Shown here one piece after another: positions 35,599 through 44,726 of a DNA stretch of 53,733 nucleotides (the stretch's first letter is position 1; every line of letters starts with the position of its first letter). The notes under the pieces are model-generated. The model had not been told where the DNA came from. It worked only from the letters and a program-made list of their open reading frames with translations, and searched no databases. The stretch is from Cyanobacteria bacterium HKST-UBA04 (lineage in GTDB: Bacteria > Cyanobacteriota > Vampirovibrionia > Vampirovibrionales > JAGQHJ01): the NCBI GenBank assembly GCA_020431915.1, contig JAGQHJ010000008.1:1-53733 (forward strand). Direction: 5' to 3'. Made by a program: the position numbers and the translations under genes.

Positions 35599-35631
35599 GG
35601 GATGGTCAAGAAGCCGGGTTTTATTAAATTT

Positions 35632-35660
35632 TTAGCAGATTGCCCCTCAGATCGTATAAA
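35632..35660 (+). promoter_or_regulatory. Candidate promoter of the RelA/SpoT gene
   Basis: TTAGCA (35632-35637), 17 bases, TATAAA (35655-35660). The predicted leader is about 37 bases long. Confidence 0.5.
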
Positions 35661-35703
35661 ATAAAAGGAGTTTTCAACTCGCATAGGACGTTTAGCTGTC
35701 ACG

Positions 35704-37956
35704 GTGGAACAGGAAGCCCAATTATACGCTGAATTGGAACAGCAGCTGCGCGAGCAATGCCGCAGTGATGCCGAGCTGGCCGTGGTTAAGCGTGCTTACG
35801 AGTATGCCTACCAGATGCATGAGGGGCAGTTTCGCAAGAACAATGACAAATACATTGTTCACCCCGTCCATGTGGCCATTATTCTGGCCCAGATCAGCGT
35901 GGACACGCCCACCATTTGTGCTGCCCTGCTTCATGACGTGATTGAGGACACCGAGGCCACCCCCGACGAAATTACCAGCCGGTTTGGCCCGGAGGTGTGC
36001 ATGCTCGTTGAGGGTGTTACCAAGCTGGGCAAGATTAAGTACGCCAGCAAGCTGCAGCAGAGTGCCGAAAACTACCGAAAAATGTTTCTGGCCATGGCCA
36101 ACGACGTGCGGGTGGTGCTGCTTAAGCTGGCCGATCGCCTGCACAACATGCGTACCCTTGAACATATGGTGCCCGAGAAGCAGGTGAAGAAGGCCACGGA
36201 AACACTCGAAGTATTTGCGCCCCTGGCCAACCGAATGGGCTTGGGCAAGTGGCGCAGCGAACTGGAGGACCTCAGCTTCAAGTATCTGGCCCCCGAGGCT
36301 TACGAGCAGTTGTTGAACCAGGTGGCCAGCGAAGAGGCGGAGTGGCGCAAAAGCATTAAGGAGATGAAGGAGGAGTTGGGTGCCGCTCTGGGGGCCTTGA
36401 CTATTGAGGCTCGGGTGTACGGCCGCGTGAAAAACTATTTCAGTATTTATCGCAAGATGACCGGCCAGGACAAAAAACTGCAGGATGTCTACGACCTGGG
36501 GGCGCTGCGCATCATTGTCGCGAACGAAAAGGAATGCTACGAAACCCTGGGGGCGGTCCACAGCCACTACAAGCCGATTCCTGGCCGGTTCAAGGATTAC
36601 GTGGCCATGCCCAAGAGTAACCTGTACCAGTCCCTGCACACCACCGTCATTGGTCCCAACGGTCGTCCCATCGAGGTCCAGATTCGTACCGAGGAGATGC
36701 ACCGGATTGCCGAGTACGGGATTGCGGCCCACTGGCATTACAAGCAGGTGGGTGCGTCGGCAACGGCCGATGTGCAGAGTGATGATGAGCAGAAGCTGAC
36801 GTGGCTCAAGCAGTTGATCGAGCTCAAGGAGGAGTCGGGCGACGCGCAGGAGTATTTTGAAAACGTCAAGTTCGACCTCTTCCAGGACGAGGTGTTTGTG
36901 TTTACCCCTAAGGGCGACGTGTTTGACCTGCCCAGGGGATCAACCCCCGTTGACTTTGCCTACCGGATACATACCGAGGTGGGCCACGCCTGCACGGGGT
37001 CGATGGTCAACGGCAAAATCGTGCCGTTGAACTACGTGCTGAAGAACGGTGACATCATCGAGATTATGACCGCCAAAAAGGCCTCGCCGAAGGTGGACTG
37101 GATCAAGTTCGTGCAGACCCAGCATGCCAGGGCCAGTATTCGCCAGTGGTACAAAAAGAATTTTCGCGAAGATCACATTGCCCAGGGGCGTAGCCTGATT
37201 GAAGCCGAAATGACAAAGGCCGATTACGAGGAGATGCTTAAAGGCGGCACGCTTGTGGACGTGGCTCATCAGCTCAACTATGCCAAGGTGGACGACATGC
37301 TGCTGGCGCTGGGCTACGGCGAGTTGACGGTTCCTAAGGTGATGAACCGGCTGCGGAAGAAGGAAACCGAAACGACAAAGGCCACGCCTGAAACCACCAA
37401 CCTGGAAGTGCTGGCCCAGCGCAGTAATATTCTGCGTCGTCGGGCCCGGCCCAAGGGCGGTGGCGAGCAGATTGAAGGCCTTGAAGGGATGCTGTACCAC
37501 ATGGCCAAGTGCTGCAACCCGTTGCCTGGCGATGAGATTGTGGGTGTGGTTACACGGTCGCGTGGCGTAATGGTGCACCGTATTGACTGCCTGAACCTCG
37601 ACCATGTGCGCGAGGAACGGAAGATGGATATTATGTGGACGTCCAACGCCATTGACAACAGCGAACAGCTCCGATCGGTCCGACTCGATATCCATGTCAT
37701 CGATCGTATTGGGATTTTCAAGGACATCCTGATCCGTATTGCCGACAAGAATACCAACGTCAGCAATGCCCGGGTTAAAAAGCTGTTGACGGACAATACC
37801 GCGTTGCTCGAAATTACCGTGGATATTGCCGATTTGGCCCACCTGGAAAAAGTGAAGACGACCATCCAGAACCTTAGCGATGTGATTAGCGTCAAGCGGT
37901 CGCAGTTGCGCCCGATTCGCAACAACGCAGCGGGTGGTGGTGGAGCTGCCGAGTAG
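35704..37956 (+). CDS. relA: Long RelA/SpoT-type (p)ppGpp synthetase/hydrolase
   Basis: 750 residues. The HD hydrolase domain keeps HDVIED (His77-Asp78) and LADRLHNMRTL, so hydrolysis is likely intact. The synthetase domain has RFKDYVAMPKSNLYQSLHTT (from Arg295) and EVQIRTEEMHRIAEYGIAAHW-type sequence. The TGS domain begins VFVFTPKGDVFDLPRGSTPVDF, and an ACT domain ends the protein. It makes and degrades (p)ppGpp in the stringent response, sensing stalled ribosomes through the C-terminal half. It is probably the bifunctional Rel enzyme. GTG start 35704; an AGGA lies about 15 bases upstream. Confidence 0.96.
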   Translation: MEQEAQLYAELEQQLREQCRSDAELAVVKRAYEYAYQMHEGQFRKNNDKYIVHPVHVAIILAQISVDTPTICAALLHDVIEDTEATPDEITSRFGPEVCMLVEGVTKLGKIKYASKLQQSAENYRKMFLAMANDVRVVLLKLADRLHNMRTLEHMVPEKQVKKATETLEVFAPLANRMGLGKWRSELEDLSFKYLAPEAYEQLLNQVASEEAEWRKSIKEMKEELGAALGALTIEARVYGRVKNYFSIYRKMTGQDKKLQDVYDLGALRIIVANEKECYETLGAVHSHYKPIPGRFKDYVAMPKSNLYQSLHTTVIGPNGRPIEVQIRTEEMHRIAEYGIAAHWHYKQVGASATADVQSDDEQKLTWLKQLIELKEESGDAQEYFENVKFDLFQDEVFVFTPKGDVFDLPRGSTPVDFAYRIHTEVGHACTGSMVNGKIVPLNYVLKNGDIIEIMTAKKASPKVDWIKFVQTQHARASIRQWYKKNFREDHIAQGRSLIEAEMTKADYEEMLKGGTLVDVAHQLNYAKVDDMLLALGYGELTVPKVMNRLRKKETETTKATPETTNLEVLAQRSNILRRRARPKGGGEQIEGLEGMLYHMAKCCNPLPGDEIVGVVTRSRGVMVHRIDCLNLDHVREERKMDIMWTSNAIDNSEQLRSVRLDIHVIDRIGIFKDILIRIADKNTNVSNARVKKLLTDNTALLEITVDIADLAHLEKVKTTIQNLSDVISVKRSQLRPIRNNAAGGGGAAE

Positions 37957-37962
37957 TAGGGG

Positions 37963-38709
37963 CTACCCTTTTTTACAAACCCACAGGGTTTTTAGGTGCA
38001 TGTCTTCCAGTTCCAGCGTGCTGGGGTTGAAGGGCGTGCAGCCGGTTACCTCGAAGCCGCAGCCGGTTAAGGTGGCCCGTAGGGTTTCGTCATTCCAGTA
38101 CTGTTCCGTAACCAGTTCCTGGGTCATCACAAGCTGGCTTTCGGTGTGTTCGGCGGCCTGAATAGCCACGACTGCGCGTCCCCGCTCTACGTCGTAGGAG
38201 GCTTCGAAACTCAGTTGCACGTTGGGCCCCTCGTCCTTGTCCTTGCCCTGCCAGAACTTCAGGAAGTTGGCTTCGGTGTTTACGTCAAACAAGAACACGC
38301 CGCCCGGCGGCAGGTTTCGGTGTGCCGAGGCAAACAGGGCTTCGAGGTCGGGGGCCACGAGCATGTGGTTCACCGTGTCGTAAACGCAATAGACCATTGG
38401 CACGGGCTTGGAAAGCCGTGTGTTTCGGATGTCGCCGACGTTGAGCTTGATGTTTTGGCTAATACCGGCTTCGGCGACCTTGCGCCGGGCTTCGTCAAGC
38501 ATGGCCTCGGCCCAGTCTACCCCGATAACTTGCCAGCCCGCCTTGGCAAGCAGACAGGCGGTTTCGCCCGTGCCGCAACCCAGGTCCAGCAGGGGGCCGG
38601 GCATGGTAATGCCGTGTTGCGCGGCGGTTTGCTGGATGATGTCGGCGATGTCGATACTGAAATCCACCACGCCGGTCCAGTCGTACAAGTGTGCCAGTTT
38701 GGTATACAT
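37963..38709 (-). CDS. Class I SAM-dependent methyltransferase
   Basis: 248 residues. Motif I is LLDLGCGTGETACLLAKAGW and is followed by VIGVDWAEAML, with LPPGGVFLFDVNT as the post-motif strand. The Rossmann-fold methyltransferase assignment is firm but the substrate is not visible. It is last in the hem operon, 49 bases after hemY, so a role near tetrapyrrole metabolism is conceivable, though no known heme-pathway methyltransferase matches. It ends six bases from the RelA/SpoT gene on the other strand. Confidence 0.85.
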   Translation of the reverse strand: MYTKLAHLYDWTGVVDFSIDIADIIQQTAAQHGITMPGPLLDLGCGTGETACLLAKAGWQVIGVDWAEAMLDEARRKVAEAGISQNIKLNVGDIRNTRLSKPVPMVYCVYDTVNHMLVAPDLEALFASAHRNLPPGGVFLFDVNTEANFLKFWQGKDKDEGPNVQLSFEASYDVERGRAVVAIQAAEHTESQLVMTQELVTEQYWNDETLRATLTGCGFEVTGCTPFNPSTLELEDMHLKTLWVCKKG

Positions 38710-38758
38710 TGGGAGGCTTCTCTTTTTTGGGGGCAGAATACGGAGGGTCGTATCGGGG

Positions 38759-40210
38759 TTACTCGATGACGGCTGTCAAGCTGGCCGGGTCAATGGGCTC
38801 GTAGTGGGTTTTCCATGGCCATGGGGCCTCGCCCTTGATGATGGCCACCGTGTTGAGGGCCTGCTCGACACAGTCGTTGAGCGAGACGCCTTTCATGTAG
38901 TTGCCCGTTAGAAACAGGCCCGCAAAGCGCTCCACTTCCATCCGAACCGATTCGAGCGTTTCAAGATGTTTGGGGGTAAATTGCGGAATGGCATGGGGCC
39001 ACCTTACCACGTACTGCAGGGTCGGCAACAGTTCGGAGCGATGCAACTCGAGGGCTTCCGAGAGGCCTTGCAGGGCAAAATGGATTAGTTGCGCATCACC
39101 CCAGTGCAGGATGTCTGCTTCCTTGTTGCCGCCGAGCATGCATGTCAGCAGGCAGTGCTGGTCGGGGGCTCGGTCGTCGAACATGCTGCTGGGCCAAATG
39201 GCCCCCAGCAACTTAAGCCCCACATGGCGGGGAATCAGGAAGCCGAAGCCGTCGAGTTCATGTTGCAGGGCCTCGCGCCGAAAGCCGAGATGCACGACAG
39301 CCATCGGGACATAGGGTATCCGGTTCAGGCGATCGAACAATCCCTTGGACAACACGCGCAGGCACGTGGCGGCCTGGAAAGCCTCGGTCGCGACCACCAC
39401 ATTCTTGGCAAAATATTTTTCATCCGTATCGGTCAGAACCTGATAATACCCTTGTTCGTTGCGCGTCACGTCGCACACGTGTTTGCCTGTTAATACCCGG
39501 GCCGGATTCAATTCGTCGGCCATGGCCGACACCAGGGTTTGCAGGCCTCCCACAATACTGTATACCTGGTAGGGTGTGCCCTGGTGCTGTTGTTGCTTCT
39601 GCTTGAGGTAGGCCAGCAGCGATCCGTTCTGGGTATTGTTGAACTCGGCCAGGTCGGGGGCAATGGCCTGGAGCGAAAGCGCATCGGCGGTTGATGCGTA
39701 AATTCCGGACAGGATCGGGTCGATTAGGGTTTTGGCAACGCCGCTGCCCAGGCGCAGGGTAACGTATTCCTCAACCGACGTGGTCTTCCGAATTTTTCGG
39801 ACCGGCAAAAACGGTTCCAGCATCATGCGGGCCTTCGACCACGGCGAGAGCAGGGGCGATGTGAGCATGCCCGTGGGGGTGTGGGGCACTTCGAGCAACT
39901 GGTGGCCGTTGTAAATAAAGCGGCGCTTTGCACTGGCATGGGGCTTTTGCAGGGGCACCTTCAACTCATTGCACAATGCCATCAACGCCGCGTTGCGGTT
40001 GTGAATGGTGTGGGGCCCGGCTTCCATCTGGTAACCGTTTTTATGGATGCTTCGGATCTTGCCGCCCAGGCGCGCGGATTTCTCTAGCAGCAGATAGCTT
40101 CGGCCGGATTTTTGCAGCCGGTAGGCTGTGGTTAGGCCGGTAATGCCCCCACCAATGACGATGGTTTCGACCAGGACTTGTTTGGGGTTAAAGGGGCGAG
40201 GGTTCGGCAT
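38759..40210 (-). CDS. hemY: Protoporphyrinogen oxidase (HemY/HemG-type flavoprotein)
   Basis: About 483 residues. The FAD-binding opening is TIVIGGGITGLTTAYRL, followed by LLLEKSARLGGKIRS and MEAGPHTI; the C-terminal FLTGNYMKGVSLNDCVEQAL is the second FAD-binding stretch. It oxidises protoporphyrinogen IX (or coproporphyrinogen III in some bacteria) to the porphyrin with O2. HemN in the same operon favours the protoporphyrin route. I placed the start at ATG 40210, overlapping the hemH end by 23 bases; ATG 40258 would give a longer overlap of 71 bases. Confidence 0.9.
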   Translation of the reverse strand: MPNPRPFNPKQVLVETIVIGGGITGLTTAYRLQKSGRSYLLLEKSARLGGKIRSIHKNGYQMEAGPHTIHNRNAALMALCNELKVPLQKPHASAKRRFIYNGHQLLEVPHTPTGMLTSPLLSPWSKARMMLEPFLPVRKIRKTTSVEEYVTLRLGSGVAKTLIDPILSGIYASTADALSLQAIAPDLAEFNNTQNGSLLAYLKQKQQQHQGTPYQVYSIVGGLQTLVSAMADELNPARVLTGKHVCDVTRNEQGYYQVLTDTDEKYFAKNVVVATEAFQAATCLRVLSKGLFDRLNRIPYVPMAVVHLGFRREALQHELDGFGFLIPRHVGLKLLGAIWPSSMFDDRAPDQHCLLTCMLGGNKEADILHWGDAQLIHFALQGLSEALELHRSELLPTLQYVVRWPHAIPQFTPKHLETLESVRMEVERFAGLFLTGNYMKGVSLNDCVEQALNTVAIIKGEAPWPWKTHYEPIDPASLTAVIE

Positions 40211-41336
40211 GGCGGCTTGGGGCAGGGTTGGACGGGCAGCAACGGGGATGGCTGGCATGGCCGGGCAACAGCCCCAGCAGTTTCATTTTATCAGCCACGC
40301 CATCTGCCAATACCCCAATGTAGTCGGGGTGGGTCAGCAGGGTCTGGGCACGATGGAATTGCTCGATGCCCAACGCATCGGCCACGGCCTTGTATTCGAT
40401 GTCGATTTCGCAAAGGGTTTCAATGTGCTCGCTGACGAAGCTGATGGGCACCACCAGAATGTTTTGCACCCCGCTGCGCGCCAAGGTGGATAACATCTGC
40501 TCGGTTGAAGGTTCCAGCCACGGGATGGGACCTACCTTGCTTTGGTAGGCCAGTGTCCAGGGCTGGTTGGGTAAATGGGTTTTCATGACCGTTTGGGCAC
40601 TGTGCCAAATCTGCTCCGGGTAAGGGTCGCGGGTGTCTTCCACAAACCGGGTGGGCAGGCTGTGGGCGCTGAACAGAACGGTGACTTGATCGGTCGGGCA
40701 TGTCCACTGGTGGGCATGGGCCTTCAGGCCGTTGTGGATGGTGTCGGCCAGGGCCTTGAGATACCGGGGCTTGTTGTAGACCGGGGCCAGTTGGGCCAGG
40801 GTACCGGTCCATCCGTGGGTTTTGCATGCGGCCTGGAAAGTCTTGACGCTCGATCCGGTCGTGGTCAGGGAGAAGTGCGGGTACAGCGACACGCCAATCA
40901 GGTGGGTTACGCCGTCGGCAGTAATCTGGGCCAGGGCTTCTTCGCTCAGAGGGTGCCAGTAGCGCATGGCCACATACACCGTGGCATCGATACCCCGACC
41001 AGCCACTTCGCTTGCCAGGGCCAGGGCCTGGGCCTGGGTGTGTTTAAGTTGCGGTGAGCCGCCGCCAATCAGGCCGTAGTTGTGCTGGGCGGTTTTTAAC
41101 CGGGCCTTGGTGATGAGCCAGGCAAAACCTTTCTGGATAAAACGTTCCATCCAATCTGGTACGGGGGCGTTGATGATCTTGAAAATATCGGGGTCGCTAA
41201 AGAGGTTAATGAGGAAGGGTTCTACTTCGTTCTGAGATAGGGGGCCACCGAGGTTAAACAGTACCAGCCCCACCTTGTGGTTGGCTGCGGGCGTGACTGT
41301 GGCTGTCGTAAAAGGTTTGGATGTGGAAGCAGGCAT
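40188..41336 (-). CDS. hemH: Ferrochelatase
   Basis: 382 residues. The N-terminus has VGLVLFNLGGPLSQNEVEPF, then YWHPLSEEALAQ, VLFSAHSLPTRFV (with the conserved His), YQSKVGPIPWLEPS and VVPISFVSEHIETL (with the conserved Glu). It inserts ferrous iron into protoporphyrin IX at the membrane face. The C-terminus runs about 25 residues beyond the usual end in a proline-rich tail that overlaps the start of hemY. Start ATG 41336 is 31 bases after the hemN stop; the frame stays open much further upstream, in sequence antisense-free but frame-shifted from hemN, which I reject as coding. Confidence 0.93.
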   Translation of the reverse strand: MPASTSKPFTTATVTPAANHKVGLVLFNLGGPLSQNEVEPFLINLFSDPDIFKIINAPVPDWMERFIQKGFAWLITKARLKTAQHNYGLIGGGSPQLKHTQAQALALASEVAGRGIDATVYVAMRYWHPLSEEALAQITADGVTHLIGVSLYPHFSLTTTGSSVKTFQAACKTHGWTGTLAQLAPVYNKPRYLKALADTIHNGLKAHAHQWTCPTDQVTVLFSAHSLPTRFVEDTRDPYPEQIWHSAQTVMKTHLPNQPWTLAYQSKVGPIPWLEPSTEQMLSTLARSGVQNILVVPISFVSEHIETLCEIDIEYKAVADALGIEQFHRAQTLLTHPDYIGVLADGVADKMKLLGLLPGHASHPRCCPSNPAPSRHAEPSPL

Positions 41337-41367
41337 GGGGGGCAAAGGGTTCCTGATAGTAGGGCGC

Positions 41368-42843
41368 TTACAGGGTTTTGGAAAAGGCTGGCGGGTTGCC
41401 GTCGGCTTGGTGATCTTCCTGTCGCTGAGCCAGGTAGGGGTCAAAACACATGGCCACGTTTCGGCTGAACACGCGGCCCAGAGGCAACAGCTGAAGGTGG
41501 TCGTTGTGCAGTTCGACGAGGCCGTCCTCGGCCATGGGGGCCAGGCGTGCCAATGCCGGGGCAAACTGGGTGTTGAAATCAATGCCGTAGGTTTGGCTGA
41601 TTTGGCTGTAGGTAAGCCGGCCCTGGCAGAGGATGGCCTGGATGATGTCACGGTGAAGGCGGTCGGTGTTGCTGACGGCCAGCCCGCGCATGGTGGCCAG
41701 GTGGCCGGCTTGGATGGCCTCGTAATACTGCGACAGCTTTCGGTGGTTCTGGGCATAGGCATGCTCGAGGCCGCTGATGGCACTGACACCGGCTGACACC
41801 ATTTGGCTGCCTGCCTTGGTGGTGTAGCCCATGAAATTGCGGTACAGTGTGCCGTCCACAAAGGCCCGGGTCAGTTCATCGTCGGGTTTGGCAAAGTGGT
41901 CCATGCCCATGTACGTGTAGCCGGCGCTGGTCAGGCGGTCGATGGCCATCGAGAAAATCTCGAACTTGGTGGTGCCGTCGGGCAGGGCGGCCGGGTCTAT
42001 TTTTTTCTGGTGCGGGCTTATCCATGGCACGTAGGCAAAGTTGTACAGGGCAATACGATCCGGGTCCAGGGCAATGATGTGGTCCAGTGTTGCCTCAAAG
42101 GTGGTGCGGGTCTGATGAGGCAGCCCGTAGATTAGATCCATGTTGACGCTGGAAAACCCCAGTGCCCGGCTGTATTGGGTCAGGTGTGCCGTCTGCTCCA
42201 GGCTTTGGACCCGTTTGACGGCTTGCTGGGTGGTGTCGTTGAAATCCTGCACGCCCATACTTACCCGGTTGAAACCCAGGTGGCGCAGGGTTTCAAGATG
42301 CTCGTCCGTGGTGACGCGCGGATCCACCTCGATGGAAATTTCAGCATCGTCGGCAAAGTTGTAGAGACGTTTGTGCTGCCCAAACAGGCGGCGCATCTGA
42401 TCCGGGGTCAGGTAGGTGGGGGTGCCGCCTCCCCAATGGTACTGCACCACGGCATGGGTGTCGGGGGTATGGCTGGCCAGCATGTCGATTTCACGGCTCA
42501 GAAAGTCCAGGTATTTTTCGGCCTGTTCGGTTTGCCGGGTAATGACGACATTGCAGCCGCAAAACAGGCACCGCTCGGTACAGAACGGAATATGGGTATA
42601 CAGCGACAACGGGGTTGACTGGTCCGGTTCGGCGGCGTTGGCTTCGTTTTGCTGGGCCTGGAATTGTTTGAGGGCCTGGGTGAAGGCATGGGGGCCAAAC
42701 GAATCCGTCCAGTCGGGGACGGTTGGGTAGCTGGTATAGCGTGGGCCACTGGTGTTGTAGCGTTGCAGCAGGGCTTCGGGCACATGCAGGGCGGCTTTTT
42801 CAAAGCGGGGGGTCGTGGGGGCTGACGAAACGGAAGTAGGCAT
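41368..42843 (-). CDS. hemN: Oxygen-independent coproporphyrinogen III dehydrogenase
   Basis: About 491 residues. The opening YNTSGPRYTSYPTVPDW is specific to true HemN rather than HemW. The radical-SAM cluster motif is CTERCLFCGC, followed by YHWGGGTPTYL and the helix-rich C-terminal domain. It converts coproporphyrinogen III to protoporphyrinogen IX by oxidative decarboxylation without O2, using SAM and a 4Fe-4S cluster. ATG 42843 is preferred over GTG 42849. It lies between hemE and hemH in the minus-strand operon. Confidence 0.96.
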   Translation of the reverse strand: MPTSVSSAPTTPRFEKAALHVPEALLQRYNTSGPRYTSYPTVPDWTDSFGPHAFTQALKQFQAQQNEANAAEPDQSTPLSLYTHIPFCTERCLFCGCNVVITRQTEQAEKYLDFLSREIDMLASHTPDTHAVVQYHWGGGTPTYLTPDQMRRLFGQHKRLYNFADDAEISIEVDPRVTTDEHLETLRHLGFNRVSMGVQDFNDTTQQAVKRVQSLEQTAHLTQYSRALGFSSVNMDLIYGLPHQTRTTFEATLDHIIALDPDRIALYNFAYVPWISPHQKKIDPAALPDGTTKFEIFSMAIDRLTSAGYTYMGMDHFAKPDDELTRAFVDGTLYRNFMGYTTKAGSQMVSAGVSAISGLEHAYAQNHRKLSQYYEAIQAGHLATMRGLAVSNTDRLHRDIIQAILCQGRLTYSQISQTYGIDFNTQFAPALARLAPMAEDGLVELHNDHLQLLPLGRVFSRNVAMCFDPYLAQRQEDHQADGNPPAFSKTL

Positions 42844-42904
42844 GGGCACGGAAGGCTCTGGGTAGTCTGGGTTGCTGGGGGCTTTAGGTAAAGCTTAGGT
42901 GAAG

Positions 42905-44008
42905 TTAGGTAAGGGCAAGGGTTTTGGTAGTGACTTTGGTGGTTGCTTTGACGGTATCCACCACCAGTTGCACATGCTCTGGGGGTGTCTGGGGCAAGAG
43001 GCCGTGGTTGACATTGAAGATGTAACCTTGCGTTCCACCCATCTCAACCATGGCCTGCGCCTCACGGGCAATGACGTCGGGCTGGGCAAAAAACAGGGTG
43101 TTGTCCAGGTTGCCCTGAATCGGTATGGGCCGGCCAATCAATCGGCGGGCCTCGTCCAGGGTATATTGGCCATCAAGGCTGATGACGGACGGCTCGGCTT
43201 GGCCCATCAGATCCAGTACATGGCCGCTGTTTTTGACATACAGGATGACCGGGACGGTCTCCTTGGGCAAGGCCGCGAGCAGGCGCTGGTGGTAGGGCAA
43301 TACGAAAGTCTTGTACTGTTCGCGGCTCAACGTGCCGGCCCAGGTGTCAAAAACCTGTAGTACCTGGGCACCGGCCTCGATTTGGGCCAGCATATAGTCA
43401 ATCAGGCAGTCGGTGAGCATGTCCATAAGCCGGTGCAGTGCCTGGGGCTGGTTGTACAGCCATTGGTGTATCAGCAGGTGGTGTTTCGACGTGCCGCCTT
43501 CGATCATGTAGCTGGCCAGTGTCCACGGGGCGCCACAAAAGCCAATCAGGGCCGTGTCAGGGTGGGCGCTTAGCTCGGTGCGCAGGCCCCGCAAAATCTC
43601 GAAAACAAAGCCCATGTCGGTTTCAATGTCTGGTTGTTTCAGGCGCGCCAGGTCGTCGACGTGGGCCAGGGGTTCGTGGAACTGTGGGCCGCCTTCGCCA
43701 AAATGCAGGCTCATGCCCATTGCTTCGGGCGGAATGAGGATGTCGCAGAACATGATGACGGCATCCACGCCAAACCGGCGCCACGGTTGTAACGACACCT
43801 CGATGGCATCGGCCGGGGTCTTGCACAGGCCCAGGAAGGTGGTTTTTTGGCGAATGTCCTGGTATTCGGGCAGGTAACGGCCGGCCTGGCGCATAAACCA
43901 GACGGGGGGGCGATCCAGGGTTTCGCCCCGGCATGCCTTGACCAGGCGGGGAGATGCGGTATTCGGGTCCACGGACGGCTCCTTCGACGGCGAGCCCTGT
44001 AAAACCAT
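42905..44008 (-). CDS. hemE: Uroporphyrinogen decarboxylase
   Basis: 367 residues. The active-site motif is PPVWFMRQAGRYLPEY, then IMFCDILIPPEAMG, GFCGAPWTLASYMIEG, QVFDTWAGTLS and the C-terminal GYIFNVNHGLLPQTPPE. It decarboxylates uroporphyrinogen III to coproporphyrinogen III. It heads the hemE-hemN-hemH-hemY operon. The end of the gene and the gap after it contain three near-copies of CTTACCTAA-like sequence (42884-42914), each carrying TAA. The ATG at 44008 has no clear Shine-Dalgarno. Confidence 0.97.
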   Translation of the reverse strand: MVLQGSPSKEPSVDPNTASPRLVKACRGETLDRPPVWFMRQAGRYLPEYQDIRQKTTFLGLCKTPADAIEVSLQPWRRFGVDAVIMFCDILIPPEAMGMSLHFGEGGPQFHEPLAHVDDLARLKQPDIETDMGFVFEILRGLRTELSAHPDTALIGFCGAPWTLASYMIEGGTSKHHLLIHQWLYNQPQALHRLMDMLTDCLIDYMLAQIEAGAQVLQVFDTWAGTLSREQYKTFVLPYHQRLLAALPKETVPVILYVKNSGHVLDLMGQAEPSVISLDGQYTLDEARRLIGRPIPIQGNLDNTLFFAQPDVIAREAQAMVEMGGTQGYIFNVNHGLLPQTPPEHVQLVVDTVKATTKVTTKTLALT

Positions 44009-44172
44009 TCCCGTTACGGGGTACAGGCCTTCAATCCTGTGCAGGGCGCCAATAACTTGTGCAATGGTAACACAAAGCCGGTTGTCACACAGGTGCCCTC
44101 GATTATAGCTCTTGGGCGTGCTAGGATCAGCGCGTTAATCGCACAATCCCAGTTGAGACGAAGGAGATTGCT

Positions 44173-44607
44173 ATGAAAACCAGTACAGCCCAAGCCCAAT
44201 GGCAAGGCGGCCTGAAAGACGGCAGCGGCACCTTTAAAGGCGGCAGCGGAACCATTGAGGGGCCTTACAGCTTCCCGACCCGCTTTGAGAATGCCAGTGG
44301 CACCAACCCCGAAGAGCTGGTCGCTGCTGCCCATGCGGCCTGCTATTCCATGGCCCTGTCGGCCACCCTGGAAAAAGAAGGCTATGCACCCAAGCAGGTG
44401 CATACCACCGCCAAGGTACTGCTGGAGTTTGTGGACGGGGCCCCGGAAATTACCACCGTGGAGCTGACCACCGAAGCCCAGATTGGCGGTATTGACGACA
44501 GCACGTTTATGGAATATGCCGAGCTGGCCAAGAAGAACTGCCCCATCAGCAAGCTGTACAAAGGCGCGACCATCAAGCTGGAAGCCAAGCTCCTGCAACC
44601 GGCATAA
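44173..44607 (+). CDS. osmC: OsmC-family peroxiredoxin
   Basis: 144 residues, the family length. The two catalytic cysteines lie in AAHAACYSMAL and KKNCPISKLY, and TNPEELVAAAHA is the conserved lead-in. OsmC proteins reduce organic hydroperoxides. AAGGAG lies seven bases before the ATG, the strongest ribosome site in this part of the window. The gene is divergent from hemE across 164 bases and is followed by a strong terminator, so it is probably monocistronic. Confidence 0.94.
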   Translation: MKTSTAQAQWQGGLKDGSGTFKGGSGTIEGPYSFPTRFENASGTNPEELVAAAHAACYSMALSATLEKEGYAPKQVHTTAKVLLEFVDGAPEITTVELTTEAQIGGIDDSTFMEYAELAKKNCPISKLYKGATIKLEAKLLQPA

Positions 44608-44668
44608 GCCGTTTTCCGGGCACAAGGCCTTTTTCTGAAGGGACTTTGTGTCGGAAGCAATACTTGAG

Positions 44669-44708
44669 AAAGCCCCTGACGGAAACCATTTCCATCAGGG
44701 GCTTTTGT
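44669..44708 (+). terminator. Bidirectional intrinsic terminator
   Basis: AAGCCCCTGA (44670-44679) pairs with TCAGGGGCTT (44695-44704), with an inner GGAAA/TTTCC stem, and TTTTGTTG follows on the plus strand. It lies between the convergent osmC and dehydrogenase genes. The minus strand also has a short T-run. Confidence 0.9.
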
Positions 44709-44726
44709 TGTTGATGTTGTCTCGGT

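Noticed and set aside
41337..41861. Extended N-terminus of hemH
   Set aside because: The frame is open through the hemN 3' end, but the translation is Pro/Thr/Ser-rich and unlike ferrochelatase; hemN is strongly supported there.
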